This document shows, in pieces, positions 7,352-16,076 of a DNA stretch of 64,000 bases. The DNA is from Methylobacterium gossipiicola (GTDB lineage Bacteria > Pseudomonadota > Alphaproteobacteria > Rhizobiales > Beijerinckiaceae). The stretch's first letter is position 1; each line of letters opens with the position of its first letter. The position numbers were made by a program, and so were the translations under genes. A model generated the notes under the pieces. The model saw only the letters and a list, made by a program, of their open reading frames with translations. It ran no database searches and was not told the DNA's origin. The stretch is taken from positions 1 through 64,000 of the forward strand of contig NZ_FOPM01000020.1 of NCBI RefSeq assembly GCF_900113485.1, in the 5' to 3' direction.

Positions 7352-8644
7352 ATGCTCGACCTCGCGACCCGCGTGTACAATCACAGCTTCAAGATCGATC
7401 CCATCGTCCGGTCGCTCCTCGACACGGATTTCTACAAGCTGTTGATGGCGCAGACGATCTTTCGCCGCCGTCGCGACACGCGCGTCACCTTCGGCATTCA
7501 GAACCGCTCCACCCGCGTGCGCCTCGCCGACTTCGTCGATGAGGGCGAACTGCGCGAACAGCTCGACCATGCCCGCAGCCTGAGGCTCAGCCGGGGCGAG
7601 GCGACTTGGCTGCGCGGCAACACCTTCTACGGCCAGCGCCAGATGTTCGCCCCCGATTTCATGGACTGGCTGGAGGGGTTTCGCCTGCCCGAATACGAGT
7701 TGGAGGCCCGCGACGGACAATACGTCCTCACCTTCCACGGCCCGTGGATCGAAACCACCATGTGGGAGGTGCCGGCCCTGTCGATCCTCAACGAGTTGCG
7801 GACGCGCGGTGTCGTGCGCCACATGGGCAAGCTCGAACTCCAGGTTCTCTACGCCCGCGCCATGACCCGCGTGTGGGAGAAGATCGAGCGGCTGCGCGCC
7901 CTGCCGGACCTCTCCATCGCGGATTTCGGGACGCGTCGGCGCCACGGGTTCCTGTGGCAGGATTGGTGCGTCGAAGCCATGGGGGCGGGCCTCGGAGACC
8001 GCTTCCTCGGGACCTCGAACTGTCTCATCGCGCTCCGCCGGGAGGTGGAAGCGGTCGGCACCAACGCCCACGAATTGCCCATGGTCTATTCGGCCCTGGC
8101 CGACGACGACGCGGCCCTGGCCCGCGCCCCCTACGACGTCCTCGCCGACTGGCAGCAGGATTACGGCGGCAACCTCCTGGTGATGCTGCCCGACACTTAC
8201 GGGACCAGCGGATTCCTCGCCCACGCGCCCGACTGGATCAACGCCTGGACGGGGATCCGCATCGATTCGAAAGAGCCCATCGCGGGCGGCGAGGAGGCCA
8301 TCGCGTGGTGGCGTTCGCGAGGCTCGGATCCGCGCGAAAAACTCGCGATCTTCTCCGACGGGCTCGACATCGACACCATCGAGTCGATTCATGCCCATTT
8401 TCACGGGCGGATGCGCATCGGCTACGGCTGGGGCACCCTGCTGACCAACGACTTTCGCGGGCTCGTGCCGGATGGCCGCCTCGATCCCATCTCCATCGTG
8501 TGCAAGGTCATCGACGCCGATGGGCGGCCCACGGTGAAGATCTCGGACAATCCCTCGAAGGCCATCGGGCCGGAGGCGGAGGTCGCGCGCTACCGCCGGG
8601 TGTTCGAGACGCCCGACGCCGACGCGATGCCGGTTCTGGTGTGA
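7352..8644 (+). CDS. pncB: Nicotinate phosphoribosyltransferase
   Basis: PncB converts nicotinate and PRPP to nicotinate mononucleotide, the entry step of the NAD salvage pathway. The 430-residue length is normal for the proteobacterial enzyme. Family motifs include [13 protein letters not shown] near residue 23 and, near the C-terminus, the phosphate-binding segment [13 protein letters not shown]. The ATG at 7352 starts [10 protein letters not shown]. It is followed after 16 bases by pxpA on the same strand, so the two may be co-transcribed, although their pathways are not obviously linked. Confidence 0.95.
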   Translation: MLDLATRVYNHSFKIDPIVRSLLDTDFYKLLMAQTIFRRRRDTRVTFGIQNRSTRVRLADFVDEGELREQLDHARSLRLSRGEATWLRGNTFYGQRQMFAPDFMDWLEGFRLPEYELEARDGQYVLTFHGPWIETTMWEVPALSILNELRTRGVVRHMGKLELQVLYARAMTRVWEKIERLRALPDLSIADFGTRRRHGFLWQDWCVEAMGAGLGDRFLGTSNCLIALRREVEAVGTNAHELPMVYSALADDDAALARAPYDVLADWQQDYGGNLLVMLPDTYGTSGFLAHAPDWINAWTGIRIDSKEPIAGGEEAIAWWRSRGSDPREKLAIFSDGLDIDTIESIHAHFHGRMRIGYGWGTLLTNDFRGLVPDGRLDPISIVCKVIDADGRPTVKISDNPSKAIGPEAEVARYRRVFETPDADAMPVLV

Positions 8645-8660
8645 GTGCCGGAGACGCATC

Positions 8661-9419
8661 GTGCGGATCGATCTCAACGCCGATCTCGGCGAGGGGTACG
8701 GCGCCTTCACCATGGGCGACGACAACGCCCTTCTGGATATCGTCACCTCGGCCAACGTCGCCTGCGGTTTCCACGGCGGTGACCCAGCCATCATGGTGGC
8801 GACGACGCGGGCCGCCAAGGCGCGCGGCGTGGCGGTCGGCGCCCATCCCGGTTTCGCCGACCTGCGCGGCTTCGGCCGTCGGGTGATCCGCGCGACGCCG
8901 GGGGAGATCGAGGCCGATATCGCCTACCAGATCGGCGCCCTCCAGGCTTGCGCGGCTCTTGCCGGCCATCGTGTCACCCATGTGAAGGCGCACGGGGCCC
9001 TCGCCAATCTCTCCAATGCGGAGGACGACGTCGCCCGAGCCATCGCGCGCGCCGTGCGCGGAGTGGATCGCGGTCTCCTCGTCGTGGTGATGCCGGGCCT
9101 CGCCGCCGAGCGCGCGGCGGAGGCCGCCGGCCTCGGGATCGTCCGGGAAATCTACGCCGACCGCGCCTATGCGGAGGATGGACAGCTCGCGCCCCGATCC
9201 CAGGTGGGGGCGGTGATCACCGATGCGACCCAGGTCGCGGCCCGGACCCGGTCCATGGTGGAGGAGGGGGCTCTCATCACCCCGTCGGGGCGGCGCATCC
9301 CCGTCGCCATCGACACGGTTTGCGTCCATGGCGACGATCCGCACGCCGTGGCGATCGCCCGCTCCGTGCGCTCGGGCTTGGAAGAGGCGGGCTGGACCCT
9401 TGCGCCCTTCACGGCGTGA
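8661..9419 (+). CDS. pxpA: 5-oxoprolinase subunit A (LamB/YcsF family)
   Basis: The 252-residue protein belongs to the LamB/YcsF family. It works with PxpB and PxpC in the ATP-dependent opening of 5-oxoproline to glutamate. The signature MRIDLNADLGEGYG is at the N-terminus, followed by NVACGFHGGDP, the metal/active-site region of the family. The start is GTG at 8661. No pxpB or pxpC gene is adjacent, so the partners would have to be encoded elsewhere. Confidence 0.9.
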   Translation: MRIDLNADLGEGYGAFTMGDDNALLDIVTSANVACGFHGGDPAIMVATTRAAKARGVAVGAHPGFADLRGFGRRVIRATPGEIEADIAYQIGALQACAALAGHRVTHVKAHGALANLSNAEDDVARAIARAVRGVDRGLLVVVMPGLAAERAAEAAGLGIVREIYADRAYAEDGQLAPRSQVGAVITDATQVAARTRSMVEEGALITPSGRRIPVAIDTVCVHGDDPHAVAIARSVRSGLEEAGWTLAPFTA

Positions 9420-9531
9420 TCACGGAATCGCGAGGTTCAGCCCGCCCACGAGGGATCGTTTTGCGAGGCCGCACCGTTGCTGAGAAGCGGCGCCGTTCGG
9501 CGCCCCCACGGAGCGTCGAGACGGAACCGGC

Positions 9532-11463
9532 ATGGCGACGAGACCCGATGCAAACCCTTCGGCACGATCCTCGTTGATGGCGCCGCGTCCGACCCGTATT
9601 CCCGCCGCCGGAACCCCGACCAAGACCGTCACCTCGCCCCTCATCGTGGCGGCGCTCATCGTCACGGGCCTGTATCTCGGCCGCGACGTGCTCATTCCCA
9701 TCGCCATCGCGATCCTGCTGTCGTTCGTCCTCGGCCCACTGGTGAACTTTCTGCGGCGCCTGCATTTCGGGCGCTTCCTGTCGGTGGCCGTCTCGGTGCT
9801 GATGACTCTGAGCGTCGTCGGGGCACTGGGCGCCCTCATCGGGGTGCAACTCGCCGACATCGCGCACGACGTGCCACGGTACCGCACCACCATCGAGCAC
9901 AAGCTCGAAGGGCTGCAGGATTCACCGGCCGGGCGCATGGCCGACTACGTCGCCAGCATCGGCCGGACCATGCACCGGGACGATTCGAAGCCGAAGCCGG
10001 AAACTGAGGCCAAGCCCGATGCACCGCCGCCTGACCGGGCGATCCTCGTCGAGGTCAAGGACCGCGCGCCCGACGCCCTGACCCTGGCCGGCACCCTGCT
10101 GTCGCCGATCCTGCATCCGCTCGCCACCATCGGCATCGTCTTCGTGGTGCTGCTGTTTCTGCTGATGCAGCGTGAGGATCTCCGCGACCGGATGATACGC
10201 CTCGCCGGATCGAGCGATTTGCACCGCACCACCGTCGCCATGGACGATGCGGCCAAGCGCCTGAGCCGGTATTTTCTCGTCCAGCTCGCGCTCAACGCCT
10301 CGTTCGGTCTCGTCGTCGGCATCGGCCTCTACCTCATCGGCGTACCGAGCCCGGTCCTATGGGGCATCTTCTCCGCCCTGATGCGGTTCGTGCCGTATAT
10401 CGGCGCCTTCGTGTCGGCGCTGTTTCCCCTGGCCCTCGCGGCCGCCGTCGATCCCGGCTGGTCGATGGTGGTCGAGACCCTGATCCTGTTCGTGATCCTC
10501 GAGCCCCTGGTCGGCCATTTCATCGAGCCGATGCTCTATGGTCACTCCACCGGCATGTCGCCCTTCGCGGTCCTCGTGTCCGCCCTGTTCTGGACCTGGT
10601 TGTGGGGACCGGTCGGCCTCCTGCTCTCGACGCCGCTCACCGTCTGCCTCGTGGTGCTCGGGCGGCACGTGGACAAGCTCGAATTCCTCGACGTGCTGTT
10701 CGGCGACCGGCCGGCGCTGACACCGGTGGAGAATTTCTACCAACGGATTCTCGCCGGCGACCCCGACGAGGTGCAGGAGCACGCCGAACTGTTCCTCAAG
10801 ACCGCGCCCCTCGTGACCTATTACGACGAGGTGGTCATCAAGGGCCTCGAACTCGCGGCGCGGGATGCCGCGCGGGGCGTGCTGACGCCGGAGCAGAAGA
10901 CCGACATCCGCCAGAGCCTCTCCGGTCTCGTGGAGGATCTCGCCGACCACGAGGATGCCGCCGGGGATGGCGAGGACTCGTCATCCGCCGCGCCGACGGC
11001 CTCGCGGGACGGACTGGTCCTGTGCGTGGCCGGGCGGAGCTTCGTCGACGGAGCCGCCTGCGCCATCCTTGCCCAGCTCCTCGGCAATCGTGGCATCGGC
11101 GCCCGTCTCGTGCCGTTCTCCGATGTCGCCCGCGCCCGCATCGACGGCTTCGATCCCGGCGCGGCCCGGATCGTCTGCATCGTCTCGACGGCGATCAGCG
11201 GCGAGCCGACCCACCTGCGGCGGTTGGCCGAGCGGATGAAGCGCAAGCTGCCCCAGGCCCATATGGTCGTCGGCCTGTGGCAGGCCGACGAGAACGGCCT
11301 CGACGAGGCAGCCCAGCGCCGGGCGATCCCGGCGGACATGCACGTCACCTCCCTCCGGGGGGCCGTCGAGGCCATCGTGGTCGCGGCCGATCCGAACGCT
11401 CCGGCGCCCCGGGACGTGGACCGGCCGGCCCCGCACCCCGTGGGAACGGCGATCCCCGCCTGA
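9532..11463 (+). CDS. AI-2E family transporter with extra C-terminal domain
   Basis: The 643-residue protein combines an AI-2E/PerM-type permease with an additional soluble domain. Several hydrophobic helices occupy about residues 30-105 and 185-395, separated by a hydrophilic Pro/Lys-rich loop near residues 150-180. The FVPYIGAFVSALFPL segment is typical of the family. Ordinary AI-2E permeases end soon after the last helices, whereas here some 240 more residues follow. Within them, a segment beginning LVLCVAGRSFVDGAACAIL (about residue 495) has alternating strands and helices like a Rossmann or receiver-like fold. The transported substrate is unknown; the family name does not prove AI-2 transport. 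Confidence 0.85.
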   Translation: MATRPDANPSARSSLMAPRPTRIPAAGTPTKTVTSPLIVAALIVTGLYLGRDVLIPIAIAILLSFVLGPLVNFLRRLHFGRFLSVAVSVLMTLSVVGALGALIGVQLADIAHDVPRYRTTIEHKLEGLQDSPAGRMADYVASIGRTMHRDDSKPKPETEAKPDAPPPDRAILVEVKDRAPDALTLAGTLLSPILHPLATIGIVFVVLLFLLMQREDLRDRMIRLAGSSDLHRTTVAMDDAAKRLSRYFLVQLALNASFGLVVGIGLYLIGVPSPVLWGIFSALMRFVPYIGAFVSALFPLALAAAVDPGWSMVVETLILFVILEPLVGHFIEPMLYGHSTGMSPFAVLVSALFWTWLWGPVGLLLSTPLTVCLVVLGRHVDKLEFLDVLFGDRPALTPVENFYQRILAGDPDEVQEHAELFLKTAPLVTYYDEVVIKGLELAARDAARGVLTPEQKTDIRQSLSGLVEDLADHEDAAGDGEDSSSAAPTASRDGLVLCVAGRSFVDGAACAILAQLLGNRGIGARLVPFSDVARARIDGFDPGAARIVCIVSTAISGEPTHLRRLAERMKRKLPQAHMVVGLWQADENGLDEAAQRRAIPADMHVTSLRGAVEAIVVAADPNAPAPRDVDRPAPHPVGTAIPA

Positions 11464-11550
11464 TCCAAGCGTGTCCCATGGCGAGGACTTGACGACGGGT
11501 CGCCCCTTCCGCTTCGCTGCGGCGGTTGGCCTCAGCGAACAGGAAACCCG

Positions 11551-12336
11551 ATGAGCGTCGTCGATCTCGCGCGGTTCATGGACGATCTCGCCTCGGAATC
11601 GGGGCAGGCGATCCTGCCGTTCTTCCGCGCCGCCTTCGGCATCGACGACAAGGGGCATGGCGGCACCTTCGATCCCGTGACGGAAGCCGACCGTGCGGCG
11701 GAAGTGATCTTGCGCGGCCTCATCCGCCGCAGTTTCCCGACCCACGGTATTCTGGGCGAGGAATTCGGCTCCGAGAATCTCGACGCCGAATGCGTCTGGG
11801 TGCTCGATCCCATCGACGGCACCCGCGCCTTCATGGCCGGCCTGCCGACCTGGGGCACCCTCATCGGGCTCGCCCGCAACGGCGTACCGGTGCGGGGGCT
11901 GATGCACCAGCCCTACCTCGGCGAGCGCTTCTCCGGCGATGGCGCCACCGCCCGCCTACGCTCGGCCCGGGGTGAGCGGATTCTGCGCACCCGCCGCGGC
12001 ACCGACCTCCGACACGCGCTCCTCGCCACGACCGATCCACGCCTGTTCGGCGACGGCTCCGAGCGAGAAGGCTTCGCCGCCCTCGAATCGGCCGTGCGCC
12101 TGTCGCGCTACGGCACCGATTGCTATGCCTATTGCATGCTGGCGGCGGGCCAGATCGACCTCGTGGTCGAGGCGGGGCTGAAGCCCTACGACATCGTCGC
12201 GCTCATCCCCATCATCGAAGGGGCGGGCGGCGTCGTCACGACCTGGGACGGTGGCTCGGCCGCCGGGGGAGGGCGCATCGTGGCGGCGGCCGACGAAGCC
12301 CTCCACGCCGAGGCCCTTCGGCTCCTCAATCCCTGA
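11551..12336 (+). CDS. hisN: Histidinol-phosphatase of the inositol monophosphatase family
   Basis: The 261-residue protein is a Mg2+-dependent phosphatase of the inositol monophosphatase superfamily. It most resembles HisN, which removes phosphate from histidinol phosphate in histidine synthesis. Metal-binding motifs are all present: GEEFG (about residue 70), DPIDGTRAF (about residue 88) and the late KPYDIVALIPIIEGAGG segment. AGGAAA six bases before ATG 11551 serves as ribosome site. It converges with the hydrolase gene after a 7-bp gap. An inositol- or other sugar-phosphate role cannot be excluded. Confidence 0.85.
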   Translation: MSVVDLARFMDDLASESGQAILPFFRAAFGIDDKGHGGTFDPVTEADRAAEVILRGLIRRSFPTHGILGEEFGSENLDAECVWVLDPIDGTRAFMAGLPTWGTLIGLARNGVPVRGLMHQPYLGERFSGDGATARLRSARGERILRTRRGTDLRHALLATTDPRLFGDGSEREGFAALESAVRLSRYGTDCYAYCMLAAGQIDLVVEAGLKPYDIVALIPIIEGAGGVVTTWDGGSAAGGGRIVAAADEALHAEALRLLNP

Positions 12337-12343
12337 TCGCGGC

Positions 12344-13324
12344 TCATGCCTGGGCGTGGACCGCGCCCACCCGGGCGCCGACGGCTTCCCCGGGCATGAA
12401 CGCATCGAAAGCCGCCCAGAACTCCGCCCGGATGCCGTCCGCCTCCGACAGGATTTCATGGCGGGCGCCGGGCAGCACTAGGATGTGGGCCCCCCGCGCC
12501 ATCCGGACGAACCGTTCCGCCGCCCGGGTCTCGCAGACGGGATCGGCCCCGGCCCCGACGATGAGAGCCGGAATATCGATGCGGCCGGCGACGCGCCGGT
12601 CGCGCAAGCGCGCCATGGCGCGGAACGCCTCGGCGAGCCAGGCGATGCTCGGATCGCCCACGGCGCCCGCTCCGACGATGCGGGCGGCCTCGGCGTTGCG
12701 GGCGTAGCGCATGGGATCGCCCGAGAGCCGGTTTCCCGCGAACGGTTTGGTGCCGATGGAGACCGGCCCGCCGAACGGAATGTAGCGGCGCCCCAGACCG
12801 ATCCGGTGCAGGGCGCGGGCGAGGAGCGACGCCCCCGAGGGCCAGCGGACCATGCGGAGGGCGAGCATCGGCGCCACGGTGACGATGCGGACGAACGGTA
12901 ACCGGCCCTCGGCGGCGGCCGCGAAGGCCACGGCCCCCCCCATGGAATGGGCGAGGGCGAAATGCGGATACGGCATCAGGGGGGCGAGGACGGAGTCCTC
13001 CACGGCCTTCAGATCGAGGAGATAATCCGAGAATCGCGCGACATGCCCCCGATGGGCATCGTTGGTCAGGCGCTGCGATTCCCCCTGGCCGCGCCAGTCG
13101 AACGCCACCACGGCGAACCCCCGGCGGCGCAGGTCGCCGATGGTCTCGTAGTATTTCTCGATGAACTCGGCCCGGCCCTGGAGCAGGCACACGGTGCCCT
13201 TCACGAGGCGGGTGGTGGGCCGCCAGAGGGCGGCCCGGAGATCGACGCCGTCCTGCGTGCGCACCGCGTGCAGAGTGCCGCCGGGCGGTACCGGATTGTC
13301 GGGGGTCGAATTCAGTGTCGGCAT
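12344..13324 (-). CDS. Alpha/beta hydrolase, lysophospholipase-like
   Basis: The 326-residue product is an alpha/beta-hydrolase of the monoacylglycerol lipase/PldB-like group (Hydrolase_4). The nucleophile elbow reads AHSMGGA (GxSxG type), preceded by the FDWRGQGES motif. An Asp in AGADPVC and a His near the C-terminus (ARHEIL) complete a plausible catalytic triad. No signal peptide is visible. The ATG at 13324 was chosen because AAGGAAGG lies four bases before it; an upstream in-frame ATG at 13372 lacks this. It is divergent from hsp20. Confidence 0.87.
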   Translation of the reverse strand: MPTLNSTPDNPVPPGGTLHAVRTQDGVDLRAALWRPTTRLVKGTVCLLQGRAEFIEKYYETIGDLRRRGFAVVAFDWRGQGESQRLTNDAHRGHVARFSDYLLDLKAVEDSVLAPLMPYPHFALAHSMGGAVAFAAAAEGRLPFVRIVTVAPMLALRMVRWPSGASLLARALHRIGLGRRYIPFGGPVSIGTKPFAGNRLSGDPMRYARNAEAARIVGAGAVGDPSIAWLAEAFRAMARLRDRRVAGRIDIPALIVGAGADPVCETRAAERFVRMARGAHILVLPGARHEILSEADGIRAEFWAAFDAFMPGEAVGARVGAVHAQA

Positions 13325-13429
13325 CGGACCTTCCTTCTTCGACAAGCACCCGTTGTCCACGGCTGCGCCCATGCAGGGTCTCGCACGAAAAAATTTCGGA
13401 TTTTCGAACGCGAGCCGTCGATCCAGGGT

Positions 13430-13458
13430 CTTGCGAGGACAAACCGGTCCGCCAATAT
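13430..13458 (+). promoter_or_regulatory. Probable RpoH (heat-shock sigma) promoter of hsp20
   Basis: CTTGCG (13430-13435) and CAATAT (13453-13458) are separated by 17 bases. This fits the alphaproteobacterial RpoH pattern CTTG-N17-CCANAT with small deviations. Transcription would start near 13465, exactly before the first hairpin of the ROSE element. The same geometry occurs before ftsH. Confidence 0.6.
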
Positions 13459-13464
13459 CATGGA

Positions 13465-13551
13465 CGCACCGGCCGTTACGGCGGTGCGACCGGTCCGGCC
13501 CTCGGGCGGACCCGATCTAAGCATGTTGCTTCTTACGGAGAATATGTCATG
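13465..13551 (+). promoter_or_regulatory. ROSE-type RNA thermometer in the hsp20 leader
   Basis: Three hairpins can be drawn in the leader. Hairpin I pairs 13465-13470 with 13483-13488 and continues to 13472-13475/13479-13482. Hairpin II pairs 13492-13497 with 13507-13512. The last hairpin pairs 13523-13532 with 13537-13545 and hides the ribosome site GGAG. It contains the ROSE hallmark UUGCU (13526-13530) with one unpaired G (13528) opposite the Shine-Dalgarno strand, closed by G-U and A-U pairs. In known rhizobial ROSE elements this helix melts on heating and frees translation of small heat-shock genes. Confidence 0.88.
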
Positions 13552-14022
13552 CGCCAGTTCGACCTTGCTCCCCTCTACCGTTCCACCGTCGGCTTCGACC
13601 GCCTGTTCTCGGCCCTCGATCAGTACGTCACCGCCGATCAGGCTCCGACCTACCCGCCCTACAACATCGAGCGCACCGGCGAGAACGCCTACCGCATCAC
13701 CGTCGCGGTGGCGGGCTTCACGGACGCCGATCTCTCCATCGAGGTGAAGGAGAACGCCCTGACCCTGAAGGGCGAGCGGGCGGCGGATGCGAACAAGCCC
13801 GCGACGTTCCTGCATCAGGGTATCGCCGCCCGGGCGTTCGAGCGCCGCTTCCAGCTCGCCGATTACGTGCAGGTGACGGGTGCGGTGCTGGAGAACGGCC
13901 TCCTCCACATCGACCTCGTGCGCGAGATCCCGGAGGCCAAGAAGCCGCGCCAGATCCAGATCGCCACGGGACGCGCTTCGGCGACCCCCACGATCGAGGG
14001 TTCGGTGCAGCAGGCCGCCTAA
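13549..14022 (+). CDS. Small heat-shock protein, Hsp20 family
   Basis: This 157-residue cytoplasmic chaperone holds unfolding proteins in a refoldable state. The alpha-crystallin domain spans about residues 38-130, starting YNIERTGENAYRITVAVAGF and including KENALTLKGERA. The N-terminus, MRQFDLAPLYRSTVGFDRLF, is that of the class A small heat-shock proteins of Rhizobiales. The ATG at 13549 lies eight bases after GGAG, which is masked in the ROSE hairpin. It is monocistronic between an RpoH-like promoter and a terminator, and expression should be heat-induced both in transcription and in translation. Confidence 0.95.
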   Translation: MRQFDLAPLYRSTVGFDRLFSALDQYVTADQAPTYPPYNIERTGENAYRITVAVAGFTDADLSIEVKENALTLKGERAADANKPATFLHQGIAARAFERRFQLADYVQVTGAVLENGLLHIDLVREIPEAKKPRQIQIATGRASATPTIEGSVQQAA

Positions 14023-14047
14023 TGAGCCCGGTAGAGATTTAGGATCG

Positions 14048-14077
14048 AACGCCCCGGCCGTCAGGCCGGGGCGTTTT
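14048..14077 (+). terminator. Rho-independent terminator of hsp20
   Basis: A perfect 12-bp GC-rich stem (14048-14059 with 14064-14075) with a 4-base loop is followed by a T-run. It lies 25 bases after the hsp20 stop and also faces the end of the opposing gene at 14100. Confidence 0.87.
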
Positions 14078-14099
14078 CGTATGCCAGTCTGACAGGAAC

Positions 14100-14399
14100 T
14101 CAGAAGCCGTCGTCGAAGCGGTCGCCGCGCCCCGGCTCCTTGCAGCGGTAGCCCACGAAACAATTCGCATCGTCGCGTGTGGGGACGAAGGCCGGAATCG
14201 TGATTTCGGTGATCTCGCAGAAGCTGCGGTCGCGCACGAACCGATCGTAGGTCGCGCCACCGGTCCCGAGGACGATGGCGCCCTGACGCGACACCGTCGC
14301 GCGGGCCTGGGCGCAGTCCATGGCAATGGTCGAGGCCCGCTGCGCCTGCGCCGAACCGACGGCACCGAGGGACAACAGCACGGCCAGGAAACGCGTCAT
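14100..14399 (-). CDS. Small exported cysteine-containing protein, unknown function
   Basis: The 99-residue product starts MTRFLAVLLSLGAVGSAQA, a clear signal peptide with an AQA cleavage site. The mature ~80 residues contain four Cys (in DCAQA, SFCEI, ANCFV, YRCKE), enough for two disulfides in the periplasm. I recognise no domain. GAAGGGG just upstream supports ATG 14399. Convergent with hsp20; the next gene upstream on the same strand ends... starts 96 bases away, so it is probably a separate unit. Confidence 0.7.
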   Translation of the reverse strand: MTRFLAVLLSLGAVGSAQAQRASTIAMDCAQARATVSRQGAIVLGTGGATYDRFVRDRSFCEITEITIPAFVPTRDDANCFVGYRCKEPGRGDRFDDGF

Positions 14400-14494
14400 C
14401 GTGTCGGCCCCTTCTCGCGCCCACCACGGCGCGCCACCGGGGGGACAACACCGGGGCACCGCCACCGATCCCAGGGGGCGTCATCGTGCGCGAT

Positions 14495-14944
14495 CTAAAG
14501 GTCGCCGAAGACGAGCTGCCCCTGCTGGCTCGGGCGCCGCGCGGAGGCGGCCGGTGTTCGGGACGCGGGCTTCGCGGCGCGCTTGACCGGCGGGCGCTTG
14601 GGCTGGAGCTCGGCCCTGACCTTCGCCTTGGCCCGGTCACGGGCGATGGCTTCGGGTGCGTTGGGATCGTCGTCGAGCCATTTGCCGCGCTTGATCACCT
14701 CGTTGACCCGCCCCTGGTTCACCCCGACCTTGAAGGCGATTTCCTGCTGGGTCATGCCCGTGGTGGCATGGAGATCGAGGATCGCGCGGGCGAGTTCCGG
14801 CGTCATCTTCTGACCGGTGAGACGCCGGGCCGGCTTGATGGTGCGCGTCGCCCGGTCTCGCTCGCGCAGGCGCTCCAGAAGCGCGAGCGCCATGAGCATG
14901 CCGTGCTCGCGGAGCGACTCCTCGAATTCCTTCAACGTCGCCAT
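14495..14944 (-). CDS. Small helix-turn-helix protein, unknown role
   Basis: The 149-residue protein contains a helix-turn-helix around residues 58-88, with the core MTQQEIAFKVGVNQGRVNEV. This fits a Cro/homeodomain-like DNA-binding module. The N-terminal 40 residues are helical and charged (MATLKEFEESLREHG), and the last ~45 residues are a Lys/Arg/Pro/Ala-rich tail. It could be a nucleoid-associated or regulatory protein. The frame is open upstream to 15091, but the first 49 residues there look unnatural, so ATG 14944 is preferred. It is divergent from kdoO with a 248-bp spacer. Confidence 0.7.
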   Translation of the reverse strand: MATLKEFEESLREHGMLMALALLERLRERDRATRTIKPARRLTGQKMTPELARAILDLHATTGMTQQEIAFKVGVNQGRVNEVIKRGKWLDDDPNAPEAIARDRAKAKVRAELQPKRPPVKRAAKPASRTPAASARRPSQQGQLVFGDL

Positions 14945-15192
14945 GTGGCATCCCCGCTGCCGCCGGTCTCCGCCGCTGCGAAACCTCGGCCGTGACACAA
15001 ACGTGCCGCGCGCGCAGGAGTTGCGCGCGACCCGAACCCCATGGTTGAGCGTCAAATCCCGTCCTGACAACCGGGTCGGACCGTCATCCACCGGTATCCG
15101 TCAGGATGTCGAGCGCCCGTGCGGGTTGGTCTCTCGCGTGAGCTTCGGATAAACGTCGGACCCGCCCGCCCGGAACAGGACGCCACCCCGCG

Positions 15193-16056
15193 ATGATCAG
15201 CCCGATCGTTTCCGTTTCCCGCGAGGGGCCGTCCCCGGGACCGTCCCTCGTCGAAGCCCTCGAGGGCGGAGCGGTCCTCAGATTTTCCGACCTCGACTTC
15301 CCGTTCAGCCCGTTCGAGGAACGGTTCGTCGAACGTCCCTTCGCCGACGGCAAGGCCAAGAACGTCAACATCCGGGGCGCGACGGCCGAGTTGCGGGGCG
15401 CCGCCGGCACGGCCGAGGAGCAGGAAGCCCTGCGCCAGCTCCTCATCCGGTACCGCGCCTTCGCCGAGGCACTCGTCACCCGGTACCTGCCGGCCTATGC
15501 GGGCAAGGTCGCTTTCGCCGGCACCTCGTACCGGCCGTTCGAGGTCGACAGGCGCAAGCTGAGCTGGCGGCGCGACGACACCCGTCTGCATGTCGATGCC
15601 TTTCCGTCGAATCCCATCGGCGAGAAGCGGATCCTGCGGATCTTCCGCAACATCAACCCGCAGGGCGAGCCGCGCCTGTGGCGGGTCGGCGAGGATTTCG
15701 CCTCCATGGCGGGCAAATTCGTGCCGGCCCTGCCAGGCTACTCGCCCCTGTCGGCCCGTCTCCTCGCGGCGCTCAAGATCACCAAGGCGCGGCGCTCGGA
15801 ATACGACCACCTCATGCTGCACCTTCACGACGCCCTGAAGCGGGACATGGACTATCAGGCCAACGCCCCCCAGGCCGACGTGCGCTTCGCGCCGGGCGAG
15901 ACCTGGGTGACATTCTCGGATCTGGTGATGCATGGCGCCATGGGCGGCCGCTACATGCTGGAACAGACCGCCTATCTCGCCGTGAAGGATCAGGCCGATC
16001 CCGAGCGCAGCCCCCAGCGCATCCTCGCCCGGACCCTGGGCCGCCCCCTCCGCTGA
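15193..16056 (+). CDS. kdoO: Kdo hydroxylase (Fe/2-oxoglutarate-type oxygenase)
   Basis: The 287-residue protein matches the Kdo-hydroxylase family (Kdo_hydroxy). These enzymes hydroxylate the outer 3-deoxy-D-manno-octulosonic acid of lipid A-Kdo to Ko, using Fe(II), 2-oxoglutarate and oxygen. The family core SWRRDDTRLHVDAFPSNP lies near residues 129-146, with the HxD metal-binding pair. A second His for the metal is expected in the C-terminal part (DLVMHGA). No signal peptide is seen, fitting a cytoplasmic or membrane-peripheral enzyme. It is followed after 20 bases by a small ABM-family gene. Confidence 0.87.
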   Translation: MISPIVSVSREGPSPGPSLVEALEGGAVLRFSDLDFPFSPFEERFVERPFADGKAKNVNIRGATAELRGAAGTAEEQEALRQLLIRYRAFAEALVTRYLPAYAGKVAFAGTSYRPFEVDRRKLSWRRDDTRLHVDAFPSNPIGEKRILRIFRNINPQGEPRLWRVGEDFASMAGKFVPALPGYSPLSARLLAALKITKARRSEYDHLMLHLHDALKRDMDYQANAPQADVRFAPGETWVTFSDLVMHGAMGGRYMLEQTAYLAVKDQADPERSPQRILARTLGRPLR

Positions 16057-16076
16057 CCCCGTTCCAAGGACCCGTC

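Noticed and set aside
9489..9504. Hairpin GGCGCC-GTTC-GGCGCC after pxpA as a terminator
   Set aside because: The stem is only six pairs with no T-run, a level expected by chance in such GC-rich DNA.
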